This document shows, one piece after another, positions 8,762-18,229 of a DNA stretch of 64,000 nucleotides. The stretch is from positions 248,001 through 312,000 of the forward strand of contig NZ_JAHYCB010000003.1 of the NCBI RefSeq assembly GCF_019430945.1, given 5' to 3'. The translations under genes and the position numbers were made by a program. The notes under the pieces were generated by a model. That model was not told the origin of the DNA and made no database searches. It saw only the letters and a list, made by a program, of their open reading frames with translations. Numbering within the stretch: the stretch's first letter is position 1; every line of letters starts with the position of its first letter. Origin of the DNA: Neorhizobium populisoli (GTDB lineage: Bacteria; Pseudomonadota; Alphaproteobacteria; Rhizobiales; Rhizobiaceae).

Positions 8762-9714
8762 TAAACCCTCCCAAATCCGCCAAGACCACCAAGGCCACCT
8801 AGGCTTTGCGCAAGCAGTTTCTTCTTCAATTCTTCCATCATTGCCGGGTCCATTTCCCCCTGCCCGAATAGCGGAGCCTGCGCCGGATTAGCGGCGAGTT
8901 GCACTGGCTGAGCGGAATTGCGACGGGCAGCACCGGCTTGGGCCGTCTGTTGTGCTTGCTGATTATTCGCCTCGTCCTGCTTCGCGATCATGTCACCGAA
9001 CGCACCGAAGACGTTGAGACCCTTTTTCGTGTCGACGCCAAGAACCTTGTCAGGAAACAACTTTGGCAACTTGAACAGCGGCTCGTCGGCCTTCTTCGTA
9101 TCCGCCGATGCTGTCTGCTGCGGAGCAGGTGTAGGCGTTTGCGTAGGAGCGGGCTGAGGGTCCTGCTTTTGCGCTAGGGCTTGCGCCTGTAGCGCCCGCA
9201 CTGCTGGGTCGCTAGAATCGCTCACCGCGCTGGAAGAGCCTCCTGTGGACTGTGCGACAGCGGTAACGCTGCTAGGGTCGAAAGCAGTGCCCGCATATGC
9301 TGATCTTAGCCAGGGCGCAGCATTGTAACCTTTGCCACCAGCACCCCAGACGCCGGGTGTGCCCATGCCGATATGCATGGAGCCTTTTTGCATGTAGCCG
9401 TCACCAGCGCCAAATCCGGTAATGCCGTTGGCCTTGCCCTGCGAAACGATTTGCTGAAATATCGGCAAGTCATCCTTGTTCGACCAGTCCAGCTTTCGAC
9501 CGTCCTTGTAGAAGAAGGCATCGGCTGCGCCGCCGTGATCGTGACGAACGGAACCGACGCGAGCACCACCCTCGGCTTTCCCCGGCTGACCACCGGAGAA
9601 AACTTCCATGGTCACGCCCATGTCCTGCAAGTAGCCGAGCCGCTCAACTAGATCGTCATCGAGTGGTCGATTACGAGTAGCGCCTTGGTTTCGATAAACG
9701 ATGTAATTTCTCAC
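8761..9714 (-). CDS. Virion-associated peptidoglycan peptidase-like protein (M15-like)
   Basis: The N-terminal 150 residues contain VRHDHGGAADAFF (His, Gly, Asp spaced as HxxGxAxD) and MHIGMG, resembling the zinc-ligand pattern of M15/DD-carboxypeptidase-like lysins. The C-terminal half is Gln/Pro/Ala-rich and disordered, ending in Gly/Leu repeats. It sits among ejection-protein genes, so the likely role is local cell-wall cleavage during DNA entry; a role in lysis is possible since no other endolysin was found. I place the start at a GTG at 9714 preceded by AAGGTGG. An ATG at 9777 would overlap the previous gene by 19 bp. Confidence 0.7.
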   Translation of the reverse strand: MRNYIVYRNQGATRNRPLDDDLVERLGYLQDMGVTMEVFSGGQPGKAEGGARVGSVRHDHGGAADAFFYKDGRKLDWSNKDDLPIFQQIVSQGKANGITGFGAGDGYMQKGSMHIGMGTPGVWGAGGKGYNAAPWLRSAYAGTAFDPSSVTAVAQSTGGSSSAVSDSSDPAVRALQAQALAQKQDPQPAPTQTPTPAPQQTASADTKKADEPLFKLPKLFPDKVLGVDTKKGLNVFGAFGDMIAKQDEANNQQAQQTAQAGAARRNSAQPVQLAANPAQAPLFGQGEMDPAMMEELKKKLLAQSLGGLGGLGGFGRV

Positions 9715-9758
9715 ATTCCACCTTGTCCCGTTTGCCGGGCTTCTTGAGGTGAAGCCAG

Positions 9759-11393
9759 TTACATGACTGGCTCCCAATTCTTCTTGTCGTTTGGATTGCC
9801 GCCCTTGAAGCGATATTGCTTGCCGTCTTCACCGACTACGGTCTTACCCATAGTTATCGTTGCTGCTGGCTTACCCTCTGCTTTTGGCTTCTCGTCTGAC
9901 TTCTTCTCTTCCTTCGCACCCATGAAGCCTTCGTAGTTGTCCTTGTCGAAGTTGAAGTTCCACGAACGGAATTCATCAGTCTGACCTGACTTCTTCCAAG
10001 CCTCGTACTTGTTGGCGTTGTACTGCGAAATCTTGCGCATACGATCCGCAATATCTTTGAGTGCAGCGGGATTGAGATTGCCGTTCAACACGCGATCTTG
10101 GATTGCCGCCAAGTCTCTATCCGACATAGCGCCGAGACCACGCAGGCTTTCGATTTCGCCCTTGATCTGATCCTGCATGAGGTTGTCGAGTTCCTGACGC
10201 GTCGAACCAGAGAAGTTGTCACCGGGCAACCACGCATCAAGCATCTTTGCAGTGCCGTTATAACCACCAGTGCCAAACCACGAATTCTTGTTGATGTCGT
10301 CGGAGAGTTTCAGCATACGATCAACAGTGCCGATGGATTGCTGAGTGCGACCTGCTGCTTGTGCAAGCGCTGCTTCTGCTCCGCGCTCGTCCTTCACAAC
10401 TGGATCGCTCATATTCGCCTTTGTACGACCCGGAGTGTCTTCAACCATTCGATTGATTACTGCGGGATCGCTTACAGTGGCGTTTGTCGCATCCTTGTAG
10501 ATGGTGTTGCCGGTCGCGTTATCGAAATAGCCGTTGAAGCGAGTGTTCGTCTTCGGATCAATATATGCGCCAGTCTTCTGCAAGCGATTAGCCTGACGCT
10601 TGCTATCTGACAACTCATCCTGACGCTGCACGAAACCGGGGTTGTCGTTGCCGTACTCGTACTCGCGAATGTCATCGGTCTTGCGCTGACTCTCTTCACC
10701 CGACACCCGACCAGCTGCTTTGCCCTGCTCAAGTTGTGCCTGCGAAGCTACGAGACCCGGCGCGTTACGGTACGAGCCATCAGCACCACGGATCATGCCG
10801 TCCTTAGCGCGTTCGTCATCGAGCCGGTTGATCTTGTCGAGAATGCCACCAGCGGCGGAAAGTTCGCTCTGGCTGATATAGAACTGGAACAACTTTTTAA
10901 GCTGGCCCACGGAATAGCCGGTATCAGCATCGACGGCCTCGCCCATTGCAGGCGAACCAAGGCCACCAGCAAACTGCTTTGCAGCCTGCTCCTGAGACAA
11001 CTTGGCCTTACCCGCTGCGATCTTGGCGTCGTTAATGCCGATCTCCGAAGCGTCTTTGCGGTAGTTTTGGTAAGCCTGCGCACCAGCGCCAACGCCCGAA
11101 CCGAGAACCTGCAAGAAGTTTGTCGGTCTGCCAACGCTAGGACCACCAGCAACCATCATGGCCGCACCGGCATTCAACAGACCATTGCCGAGAGCTTCGC
11201 GCTTAGTTGGATCTTGGGGAAGCAGACCGGAGAAGAAACCGCCCTGCTCCTGCTTTGGCTCCTGTGGCATTGCAGCGGCTAATGGCATCGGCGGCTGTTC
11301 CTGCATATCAGGGCGGGCTTGAGGAATGGGAGCAATACCGCCATTGCCCTCAAGCGCCTTCTTGAGAAGTTCGAGAAAATCGATGTCTGCCAT
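9759..11393 (-). CDS. Phage virion structural / ejection protein (544 aa)
   Basis: A soluble, Gln/Ala/Lys-rich protein. A Pro-rich N-terminus comes first (about 20-50), then a glycine-rich hydrophobic patch near 65-105 that could insert into a membrane, then long helical and coiled-coil sequence. It is directly adjacent to the preceding gene: its ATG follows that gene's TAA without a gap. Its size, composition and position between the tail hub and the fibre match internal ejection proteins of P22-like phages. No enzyme motif is seen. Confidence 0.65.
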   Translation of the reverse strand: MADIDFLELLKKALEGNGGIAPIPQARPDMQEQPPMPLAAAMPQEPKQEQGGFFSGLLPQDPTKREALGNGLLNAGAAMMVAGGPSVGRPTNFLQVLGSGVGAGAQAYQNYRKDASEIGINDAKIAAGKAKLSQEQAAKQFAGGLGSPAMGEAVDADTGYSVGQLKKLFQFYISQSELSAAGGILDKINRLDDERAKDGMIRGADGSYRNAPGLVASQAQLEQGKAAGRVSGEESQRKTDDIREYEYGNDNPGFVQRQDELSDSKRQANRLQKTGAYIDPKTNTRFNGYFDNATGNTIYKDATNATVSDPAVINRMVEDTPGRTKANMSDPVVKDERGAEAALAQAAGRTQQSIGTVDRMLKLSDDINKNSWFGTGGYNGTAKMLDAWLPGDNFSGSTRQELDNLMQDQIKGEIESLRGLGAMSDRDLAAIQDRVLNGNLNPAALKDIADRMRKISQYNANKYEAWKKSGQTDEFRSWNFNFDKDNYEGFMGAKEEKKSDEKPKAEGKPAATITMGKTVVGEDGKQYRFKGGNPNDKKNWEPVM

Positions 11394-12914
11394 TTACGCG
11401 GCCTCCATGTAGCGATCCATGACGATCTGTTTGATACCGCCGAACTCGACGACTGCCTCTGGCATGACTTCTTCCACGTCCTGCGCCATCGGGCCTTCGA
11501 ACACGCGCTGCTCTGGATCGTCCTTGTAGGTCCACAAGTAGATCGGAATGCCACGGTCGAAGCCGGTATGAGCCAGCACGTTCTTGATGCGACGGTCGGA
11601 AGCGAACAGGCCGAGGATCGTAGACAAGCCGCCCAAAATCTGACCGCCCGTATTGTTGTAGACCGGCGTGGTCGTATTGGAGTAATTGCCACCATTGAGA
11701 ATGTTGGTGAAATTGCCGAGGTTCGTAAGACCCTGCTGCTGCTGCTGTTCGTAGCGCTGGATATTGTTGTTGAGAATGTTCTGGTTACGCGTGTCCTGCG
11801 TCTGACCGAGTTCTGCGAGAGCCTGAGCCGGAAGCAAACCATTCTTGTACTGATCGCCTGCCATACCAGCGCCCGACAACTGCAAACCAGCTTGTGAGTT
11901 CTGATTGCCATTGAGCGAATTCGCTGCATCGGCCTTTAAGCCTGCATTGGTGAACTGGTTCGCAACGCCTTGCTGATACATGTTGTTCTGCAAACCGAGA
12001 CCAGCCAATTGTGCATCACGACCCGCATTGTATTGGCTGTTATTCGCGTTCGCCGCATCAGTGCGTTGGCTCTGCTGAGAGTTCGACGTACCGGCCAATG
12101 CGGAGTTTGCATTAAGCTGGTTCGCGACATCGCTGTTATAGAAATTGCCGTACTGACTGTTCGCGCCGAGCATGTTCTGCACGTCGGTATTGTACTGGTT
12201 CGCATACATGTCGGTTGCGACCTTCGACATCTGCTCTGCCGCTGCGCCCTGCGCGTTATTAAGCAGGCTTGCAGATGCATTCGATCCGAGACGCCCCATA
12301 CCAGCGGCACCACCGGCAATCGTCGGATTGGTTACGTTGCCGAGTTGATCTGCGATTTTCTGTGTAGCGTTACCAACGGCCTGATCCAAATACGGGTTCT
12401 TGCCGATGTTTGCGCCGGAAGCAGTCGCCTGCAAATTAGCCAGTGCCGGATTGTTCGCACCCGCAAGACCCTGTGCCTGTTGCTGTTGCAGACCGGAAGC
12501 CGCGTTCGTGTAATTCATACCGGCGTTCAATGTGGACTGACCGGGTGCAAATTGATTTCCCGTCAGGAAGTTATTGACACCGGAGGTCGCTGGGTTCGGT
12601 CCAGTGTTAACGCCACCTAGCAATCCCTTGAGCGCATTGTTGCCGCTCTGGTCGAAGTTGCCGGAAGTGATGTTCTTCGTTGCGTTTGCCGCTACGTTGA
12701 GGCCAGCCGATGCATTCGGATTGGTCGCATAGGCTTGTGTCTGCGCTTGCGAAGTCTTTGTTGCTGCGGATTGATCAGCGACAGTCGGACCACTCCACTG
12801 CTTCGGAGCGCCATCCTTGATGAGTTGATCATACTGCTTGTAAACATCGGTTAGGTAAGGCTTTGCGCCGTCCCACGGTTCAACCTTTGTTGTTGTCTCT
12901 TTAGGTCCACCCAT
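11394..12914 (-). CDS. Phage virion protein with C-terminal S74-like chaperone domain
   Basis: A 506-residue protein. Residues about 40-410 are extremely rich in Asn, Gln, Ala and Gly with irregular repeats (many GL, NA and QQ pairs). The last 85 residues change character to SDRRIKNVLAHTGFDRGIPI, then YLWTYKDD and GPMAQDVEEVMPEAV. This resembles the intramolecular chaperone (peptidase S74) domain that closes many phage fibres and can remove itself by autoproteolysis after trimer folding. Here it is attached to what otherwise looks like an ejection protein. Confidence 0.7.
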   Translation of the reverse strand: MGGPKETTTKVEPWDGAKPYLTDVYKQYDQLIKDGAPKQWSGPTVADQSAATKTSQAQTQAYATNPNASAGLNVAANATKNITSGNFDQSGNNALKGLLGGVNTGPNPATSGVNNFLTGNQFAPGQSTLNAGMNYTNAASGLQQQQAQGLAGANNPALANLQATASGANIGKNPYLDQAVGNATQKIADQLGNVTNPTIAGGAAGMGRLGSNASASLLNNAQGAAAEQMSKVATDMYANQYNTDVQNMLGANSQYGNFYNSDVANQLNANSALAGTSNSQQSQRTDAANANNSQYNAGRDAQLAGLGLQNNMYQQGVANQFTNAGLKADAANSLNGNQNSQAGLQLSGAGMAGDQYKNGLLPAQALAELGQTQDTRNQNILNNNIQRYEQQQQQGLTNLGNFTNILNGGNYSNTTTPVYNNTGGQILGGLSTILGLFASDRRIKNVLAHTGFDRGIPIYLWTYKDDPEQRVFEGPMAQDVEEVMPEAVVEFGGIKQIVMDRYMEAA

Positions 12915-12917
12915 CGA

Positions 12918-13337
12918 TCAAATTCCTTTAAAATAAATGTTGTCAGTATCTCCGACGTGTTGAATTTCTTGAAATCCAATGCGAGTAAGCGCTTGTAACC
13001 ACTGCGCCCGACCTTTTCCGAGCAACCCGGAACAGCCTTTGCTCTTTGCGTATGGTTCAAGTATTGAACGAGCGGCTAGTATCTCTTTGAGTGACTTGCC
13101 TTTAACGCCGCCGATCATAAACAAGCAGCAAACCTGCTTGCCCTCCCAAGTGATAATCGAGGTGATTGCCGCTGCGTTTTCAGTGGTCCACAATTGATAT
13201 TCTCGCTCTACGAGACCCTTCAATATGTCCTTGAAATCGATCTGCTCTTGGGCACGGTGAAGAGCTTCAATCAGCCATGGAAGACAACGGTTCAACTCGC
13301 TTGTGAATTCTACCGCTGTATCGATCTTCCTTGCCAT
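12918..13337 (-). CDS. GNAT-like small phage protein (139 aa)
   Basis: The chosen start, MARKIDTAVEF, overlaps the stop of the preceding gene by one base (TAATG). The sequence alternates helices and strands: LVEREYQLWTTENAAAITSI, VCCLFMIGG, then a helix followed by GKGRAQWLQALTRIGFQEI. That last part resembles the C-terminal half of an acetyltransferase fold, where GF often follows the acetyl-CoA-binding helix. Similar small genes occur in head-tail regions of podoviruses; no role is known to me. Confidence 0.6.
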   Translation of the reverse strand: MARKIDTAVEFTSELNRCLPWLIEALHRAQEQIDFKDILKGLVEREYQLWTTENAAAITSIITWEGKQVCCLFMIGGVKGKSLKEILAARSILEPYAKSKGCSGLLGKGRAQWLQALTRIGFQEIQHVGDTDNIYFKGI

Positions 13338-13633
13338 TACACTCCGTGGATTACATATCCAAATGTTCTGCCTGTTGTTGCCGAGTTCGCATGTGTGATC
13401 GTAAACGATCCAGTTGCGCACGTGACATATGTCGATGCAATTGCTGCCGCTGCATTCGCTGTTCTTGGCGTCAGGACAACAACACTGTTGGGGTTGACCT
13501 TGCCGTTTTGAACCACAGTCGTTGCCGCACTTAAAGTGAGTGTGACCGTTCCTGTGTTGTCGAACTGTCGGACTAGTTGATCCAACGCGACCTTCAATTG
13601 CTGTGGGTTTGTTACGTCTCTAGGCCCCTGCAT
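13337..13633 (-). CDS. Small beta-rich phage structural protein (98 aa)
   Basis: After a 25-residue helical lead the protein is rich in Thr, Val, Ala and Ser (TGTVTLTLSAATTVV, GSFTITHANSATTGRTFGY), a beta-sandwich-like composition seen in phage decoration and head-fibre proteins. It is translationally coupled to its downstream neighbour and lies 2 bp from the stop of the tail-hub gene. The assignment as structural rests on position and composition only. Confidence 0.6.
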   Translation of the reverse strand: MQGPRDVTNPQQLKVALDQLVRQFDNTGTVTLTLSAATTVVQNGKVNPNSVVVLTPRTANAAAAIASTYVTCATGSFTITHANSATTGRTFGYVIHGV

Positions 13634-13635
13634 AT

Positions 13636-15171
13636 TTACCTACCTCCGGCCATAGAGGCTTCAATTTGCAGAGACATCGCGTTTGACCAGCCTGCTTCCA
13701 AGCTCAACCGAAAGCGGAAGTATCGGCTATGAGTGCGGAAATATGCGAAGCCAGTTTGACCATGCATATCCTGCGCATTCGTCCAAACCACTGCGTCATT
13801 GCTGAGACTGCGAGTACCTACGGACACGTCTACGTCTGCACCGGCTCCGTCGAACAGCGGACGCACACCATGCACGATTGCACGGTCGCCATTCCCCGCA
13901 CGTGGATCCATCGCCTTGATTGTGCCGGAGAGCCATTGCTCTCCGGTCTCGATCCGCGCTGGCAGCGTCGAGCCGCCGAAAACGTAGATCGAACCGTTCT
14001 GCTTCATCGCCCAAAGCATGGCGTTGCCACCGGCCCAGAGCGGGCTATCGAACGATGATGGGACTTGCTCGATGGTGCCGAACGTGTCGAGTTGTTCGAT
14101 TGTCCATCCCAACGACAGCGCGTTGAAAATGTAATCCGCCGTTGCGTCGGCAGTGGACCATGCGCCGGTCAGGTAGTTGAAAACCAGCATCTTGTCGGGC
14201 GTGCCATCGGTTGCTGCGGCACTCACATATAACCAGTAAATCAGCTTTGCGCGTGGGTCAGCCGCAACCGTCATATACTGGTAAGCGCCTGTATCCACTG
14301 AGTTGAGGAAGAACTGATCTACTTTGCCCGAGCCGATTGGCGTCGTTGCGCCGCTACGCTGATCCATAGCATAGAAGCCGTCATCACCGATGAAGTAGGT
14401 AAAGCCCTCGACATCAGGAATGACGCTCTGTGGGACTGCACAGCCCTTGGCATTCGGAACAGGATCGAAGCGGAACCAATACGGGTATTCGACGTAAGTC
14501 ATCTTCACGATGCCGTCGCTCATGATCAACCAACCGGCCTCACCGCCGACAATCGCCTGGACAGCGCCGTAGCCGTATACGTCTTGGAAGTCAGCGCCCG
14601 TCGCCTGTGAGAAATCCCAACTCAGAGGCAATCCGAGACCAGACCAGCGAACACGGAATGGAACTGCGCCGTCTAGCGGGTCATAGGTGTTGCCGACTAC
14701 GATAAAGTCTTTCACCGTAGCTATGTGACGTGCCTGCACGAGGGTCGTAGCATTGGCGAATTGCGTGTCTACGTCCTTGTTGATGTACTGAATTTCGTTT
14801 GAATAATTCGTGAGGTAGATGCCGTTACCGTACTCGGTGCTCTCCCAACGCTCGCCTTCTGCGGTCGTGTAGAACGCCGCACGCGAAATGTCCTGCCACA
14901 TGCGGGTTGCCGTGTTGATCTTATAGAGGCGCGTTGCACAGCCCGAATAGACCTTGGCATTTCCGAGTTTGTCTTTGCCGATTGCAGAGCCGAGCGGGCG
15001 GCTTACCATCGTCGTTGTCGAATACAGTGATGCGGCCTTCAATGGCTGATACGTCACTGCGCCCTGTGCGGCACCTACGGAAGGCACCACGTTATAAGCG
15101 GTCGTCACGCCGGGATTATTGTAATCGGGTAGGTCGGGAAGCCATTGGCCGAGCGTGCTATCAATTAGCAT
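13636..15171 (-). CDS. P22 gp10-like tail hub / DNA-stabilisation protein
   Basis: A protein of about 511 residues made of repeated aromatic-rich beta blades, with GDDGFYAMDQRSGATTPIGS and a WLYVSAAATDG-type strand. This matches my recollection of the P22 gp10 packaged-DNA stabilisation and tail-hub family, which closes the portal after packaging. The start MLIDSTLGQWLPDLPDY at 15171 overlaps the adaptor gene by 11 bp. An ATG at 15189 is possible but lies deeper in that gene. Order (adaptor, then hub) fits P22-like phages. Confidence 0.75.
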   Translation of the reverse strand: MLIDSTLGQWLPDLPDYNNPGVTTAYNVVPSVGAAQGAVTYQPLKAASLYSTTTMVSRPLGSAIGKDKLGNAKVYSGCATRLYKINTATRMWQDISRAAFYTTAEGERWESTEYGNGIYLTNYSNEIQYINKDVDTQFANATTLVQARHIATVKDFIVVGNTYDPLDGAVPFRVRWSGLGLPLSWDFSQATGADFQDVYGYGAVQAIVGGEAGWLIMSDGIVKMTYVEYPYWFRFDPVPNAKGCAVPQSVIPDVEGFTYFIGDDGFYAMDQRSGATTPIGSGKVDQFFLNSVDTGAYQYMTVAADPRAKLIYWLYVSAAATDGTPDKMLVFNYLTGAWSTADATADYIFNALSLGWTIEQLDTFGTIEQVPSSFDSPLWAGGNAMLWAMKQNGSIYVFGGSTLPARIETGEQWLSGTIKAMDPRAGNGDRAIVHGVRPLFDGAGADVDVSVGTRSLSNDAVVWTNAQDMHGQTGFAYFRTHSRYFRFRLSLEAGWSNAMSLQIEASMAGGR

Positions 15172-15760
15172 AGAACAAGCCTCCGTCATTCATGATGATC
15201 GGATTGCCGCTATGGACTGCCTTGCGATGATCTGCGTCTAGCAGTGCAAGGGCTTCCTCAAGAGAAGCCTTCTCGGCTGCTTCGCTGTCTGCGTCTCGAC
15301 GCCAGCGATAAGCGCGCACTAGGCTCGCATGAAGGTACACTGCCGGAAAGGTTGTGAGCAGCCAATTAGATGGATTGCTTTCCGACAGTGCAAGGGGCTT
15401 GGCATAGTAGGTCAGTTCGACCACGCGAGGTGTCTCCTGCGTGGGAACAAAGACGTACGTATTGCCGGATTGAAGATAGCCGATTTCGCCCGCATAGAGC
15501 TTCGCACCGTAAATCGAAACGGGCTTGGCCTTGATACCGTCAACGGTGATAGAGCGGGCTTCGGAGAAATCGGCCGGCAGTGTGATCGCATTTGCGGTCG
15601 AGCTGGTCGTGATCGTAGTTTCGGCCAGGTAGTGCTTTACGCGGGTAAAGACATCGCCCTCGCCTAGCGCGATGAACGTGCTGATCGGATCGGCGCTTGT
15701 GATGCCGAGTGCATAATCTGCGATAGTCGATTGAAGATCGTTATAATTGGCCAGGGCCAT
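15161..15760 (-). CDS. Head-to-tail adaptor protein (P22 gp4 / SU10 adaptor type)
   Basis: A 199-residue protein beginning with a helical ANYNDLQSTIADYALG segment, then a helix FIALGEGDVFTRVKHYL, a beta section (ITLPADFSEARSITVDG) and a long C-terminal helix bundle with a charged EAAEKASLEEALALLDADHR helix. This order is characteristic of podoviral adaptor proteins that bind beneath the portal. It lies two genes downstream of the capsid gene, as expected. Confidence 0.75.
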   Translation of the reverse strand: MALANYNDLQSTIADYALGITSADPISTFIALGEGDVFTRVKHYLAETTITTSSTANAITLPADFSEARSITVDGIKAKPVSIYGAKLYAGEIGYLQSGNTYVFVPTQETPRVVELTYYAKPLALSESNPSNWLLTTFPAVYLHASLVRAYRWRRDADSEAAEKASLEEALALLDADHRKAVHSGNPIIMNDGGLFYAN

Positions 15761-15762
15761 CG

Positions 15763-16107
15763 TTACACCCTCATCCCGTTCGTGCGGAACTTGGCGTTAT
15801 CCGGGTCGTTCAATTTGCGGCGTAGCAAAGCCTTGTCGCCTTGCGTCTCTTCTTCCCACTGATTGACGAGCCATTGTGGAACCGAAGCCACCTTGACCAT
15901 ATCGCCTAGTTTCTGATTCCGCGAAAATTCTGCTGCTTCTGCCGCGTTGTGATCGAGAAGCGCTTTAACGTCCGGCCACTGCTCTTGAACGGCCATCTCG
16001 CCGTTACCCAAGTTGGTGAGCCAAACGCGGTAGCCGGGTTCATCGATGAACAGCACAGTGCGCGTATCGTGAAACATGTCACCATTGGTGAAATTATCGA
16101 GATTCAT
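15763..16107 (-). CDS. Hypothetical phage head-region protein (114 aa)
   Basis: The chosen start, MNLDNFTNGDMFHDTR, follows a GAGGCGAA purine stretch. Another ATG 51 bp upstream lies in the capsid-gene trailer. The protein has a beta-type N-terminal half (TVLFIDEPGYRVWLTNLG) and a helical C-terminal half ending in a basic tail. It lies between capsid and adaptor genes, where podoviruses often carry a small capsid-associated or regulatory protein. I do not recognise a family. Confidence 0.65.
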   Translation of the reverse strand: MNLDNFTNGDMFHDTRTVLFIDEPGYRVWLTNLGNGEMAVQEQWPDVKALLDHNAAEAAEFSRNQKLGDMVKVASVPQWLVNQWEEETQGDKALLRRKLNDPDNAKFRTNGMRV

Positions 16108-16179
16108 TTGTTCGCCTCGTCTTTTTGTTTTTATGCGGCGATAGGAGAATGGGGGCACTTGGCCCCCATCCCTTAGTCA

Positions 16180-17109
16180 TCAGGCAGTCTTGATGCCTGC
16201 GATCTTGCCGTTACCGACTTCGTTGCGGCATTCCAGAGTGAACTCTGTGAGCAACTGAACCTTACGTGCGTCGCCTGTCTTAGCCAGTTCTTCAGTCTTG
16301 AACGGACGAAGTGTAGCCACAGCCCAAAGTTCAGGATCGTAAGCAATTACGGTGTTGTTGCTTACCATGCGGTGCGGCTTGATAGCGAATTCGCCGAAGT
16401 CCGTAGCGTAGTAATCAACTGCCGAAGTAGCAGACTTGTCCTTTGCGTTATTCCAACGGCTTGCATTACCGGAAAGCAGAGCCGAAAGCTTTGTCTTCAT
16501 CAGTGGGCTTGCGATCAGTTCCTTGATCTCAGCGCCGTTGTTGTACATGTTCTGTGCAAGGGTCTGAACCATTGCTTCTGTAACAACGACTGGCGTACCA
16601 GCGACCGGAGCACCTACGAGTGTGGACGAGAAGCCCGGAGTGGACGAGCCGCCGTTTTCAACAGCGTTTGTCTTGATCCATGCTTCCATACCAGCGCTCT
16701 TACGAGTAGCACCGGCAACAGACGCGTTACCCGAAACGATGGACGCTTCGATGTCTGTCTTTGCTTCCTTCATTACGTTTGCAAGCTGACGTGCGAATTC
16801 GCCCTTGCCGGCTGTGCTTACGGCGTCAACAGTACCAGCAACAGAGACTTCCTTCGCAACGATCTGCGTGAAGTTACCAACACGGCTGACAACTGCGTTC
16901 GATGGAACGAGAGCGTCGGCTGCTTCTGCGCGTGCGTTGTCCTTGTTAGGAGCAGCGAGCGTGTCTACGAGCACTTCGTGATAAGTGTGGGATGCCTTCG
17001 TCTTGCCGATCTTTGTGTAAACCGGAGTTGCGGAAGGGGCGATGTTGCTGATCGTATTAGCGAGGTCTTCGTTAATGTTCTTCAGCGCGGTAGTGAGTGT
17101 AATGGCCAT
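16180..17109 (-). CDS. Major capsid protein, SU10 / DUF5309 type
   Basis: A 309-residue protein with TALKNINEDLANTISNIAPS at the N-terminus, then YTKIGKTKASHTYHEVLVD and SRVGNFTQIVAKEVSVAGT. This resembles the SU10 major capsid protein family (DUF5309), which adopts the HK97 fold. The C-terminal domain ends in an FTLECRNEVGNGKIAGIK strand. The ATG is preceded by AAGGAGA at 8 bp, a strong ribosome binding site fitting a highly made protein. It directly follows the scaffold gene, the usual order. Confidence 0.88.
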   Translation of the reverse strand: MAITLTTALKNINEDLANTISNIAPSATPVYTKIGKTKASHTYHEVLVDTLAAPNKDNARAEAADALVPSNAVVSRVGNFTQIVAKEVSVAGTVDAVSTAGKGEFARQLANVMKEAKTDIEASIVSGNASVAGATRKSAGMEAWIKTNAVENGGSSTPGFSSTLVGAPVAGTPVVVTEAMVQTLAQNMYNNGAEIKELIASPLMKTKLSALLSGNASRWNNAKDKSATSAVDYYATDFGEFAIKPHRMVSNNTVIAYDPELWAVATLRPFKTEELAKTGDARKVQLLTEFTLECRNEVGNGKIAGIKTA

Positions 17110-17138
17110 TTTTGGCTTCTCCTTATAGTCTATGCTGA

Positions 17139-18167
17139 TTAGCGAGTGAGACCCTTCATCATGCTCTCCAAATAGGATTGTGCATCATTGAGCGAACCAC
17201 TCTGTTTTAGTCTCTGAGCCTCACGCTTTGCGGCATCTGCGGTCGAAGACTGTAGTTTCTTCGAACTAGCACCGGGCATGGTCACTGGCGGCTTCTTCTC
17301 GAAATGCTTGACGACCTGCGGAACATTCTTCTGAACCAGTCCGCTCTTGTAAGCGCGGTACACAATGTCCATGATCCGATGATCGGCAATGCCTTCAATC
17401 TCTTCAGCCGTGAAACCAGCATCTACAAGAAACTCGCCTAGACCGTTAAGCAATGCGGGTGCTTTCTGCTTGTCCGCGAACTCAGGGTGTTTGGTCGATA
17501 GTGTTTCAAGTGCGTTGGCTTGCTGGATAGCAAACTGCTCGCGCTGCCACTTTGCGTTCTTCTCTGCCTGCAATTGTTCGATTGTATGAAGTTCACGAAC
17601 TGCTGCCTGCTTCCGGTCCCAATCATGCTTTGCTTGTAGATAGCCAGCGGGATCATCTTGGATCATCTGGCCCCAATCAGGCTCATTGAATTGGAACTCT
17701 CGTGCGATGCGGTTCTTAACTTCTTGAACCTCACGCGCAACGTCTGCACGGAGTTGATCAAAGTTCTGTTCCTGCACTTGGTAGCGAGCCACGTGCTGTT
17801 TCAGTTCCTGTGTCTTCTTCGTGTAGTCGGCTTGACGTAGATACCCCTGCACCGCTTCTTTTCGGCTGACTTGCTTTCCGTCGACTTCGAAAACAATCTC
17901 AGCGTCCTTAGCAGCGGCGACATCTGCATTGTCTGTCTCGCCTTCACCGTCTTCGTCTCCATCGTTTTCGACGCTATCGGAGTCCTCATCGGATTGTTCC
18001 ACCTCATCAGCGACTTCATCAGTTTCGGTGTTTTGAGCCTCATCGGCTCCATCAGCATCTACTTCTTCGGTTGTACCGTTGTCGGTGTCCAAAAGGCTTT
18101 CGATGTTTAGTGCGGCTTCTGCCACTGAGTCACCAGTTCCCTCATCGGGATTGTTGGTCGAATCCAT
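17139..18167 (-). CDS. Phage scaffolding protein
   Basis: A 342-residue protein. Residues 1-85 are extremely acidic (Asp/Glu/Asn/Thr), then a short VFEVDGKQVSRKEAVQGYLR motif leads into a long helical, Gln/Lys/Glu-rich core (about 110-300) predicted to be coiled coil, and a basic C-terminus (MPGASSKKLQSSTADAAKRE). Acidic N-terminus, coiled-coil core and basic C-terminal capsid-binding helix immediately upstream of the capsid gene are the hallmarks of podoviral scaffolds. Confidence 0.82.
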   Translation of the reverse strand: MDSTNNPDEGTGDSVAEAALNIESLLDTDNGTTEEVDADGADEAQNTETDEVADEVEQSDEDSDSVENDGDEDGEGETDNADVAAAKDAEIVFEVDGKQVSRKEAVQGYLRQADYTKKTQELKQHVARYQVQEQNFDQLRADVAREVQEVKNRIAREFQFNEPDWGQMIQDDPAGYLQAKHDWDRKQAAVRELHTIEQLQAEKNAKWQREQFAIQQANALETLSTKHPEFADKQKAPALLNGLGEFLVDAGFTAEEIEGIADHRIMDIVYRAYKSGLVQKNVPQVVKHFEKKPPVTMPGASSKKLQSSTADAAKREAQRLKQSGSLNDAQSYLESMMKGLTR

Positions 18168-18229
18168 GTGCTATTCTCACAAATATATTGATCTTATCGT
18201 ATTTAGTGAGCCAGCGTTTTTGACTGCGG

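Noticed and set aside
16180-17142. 256-codon plus-strand frame opposite the capsid gene
   Set aside because: Shadow of the major capsid gene; Cys/Val-rich and without motif.
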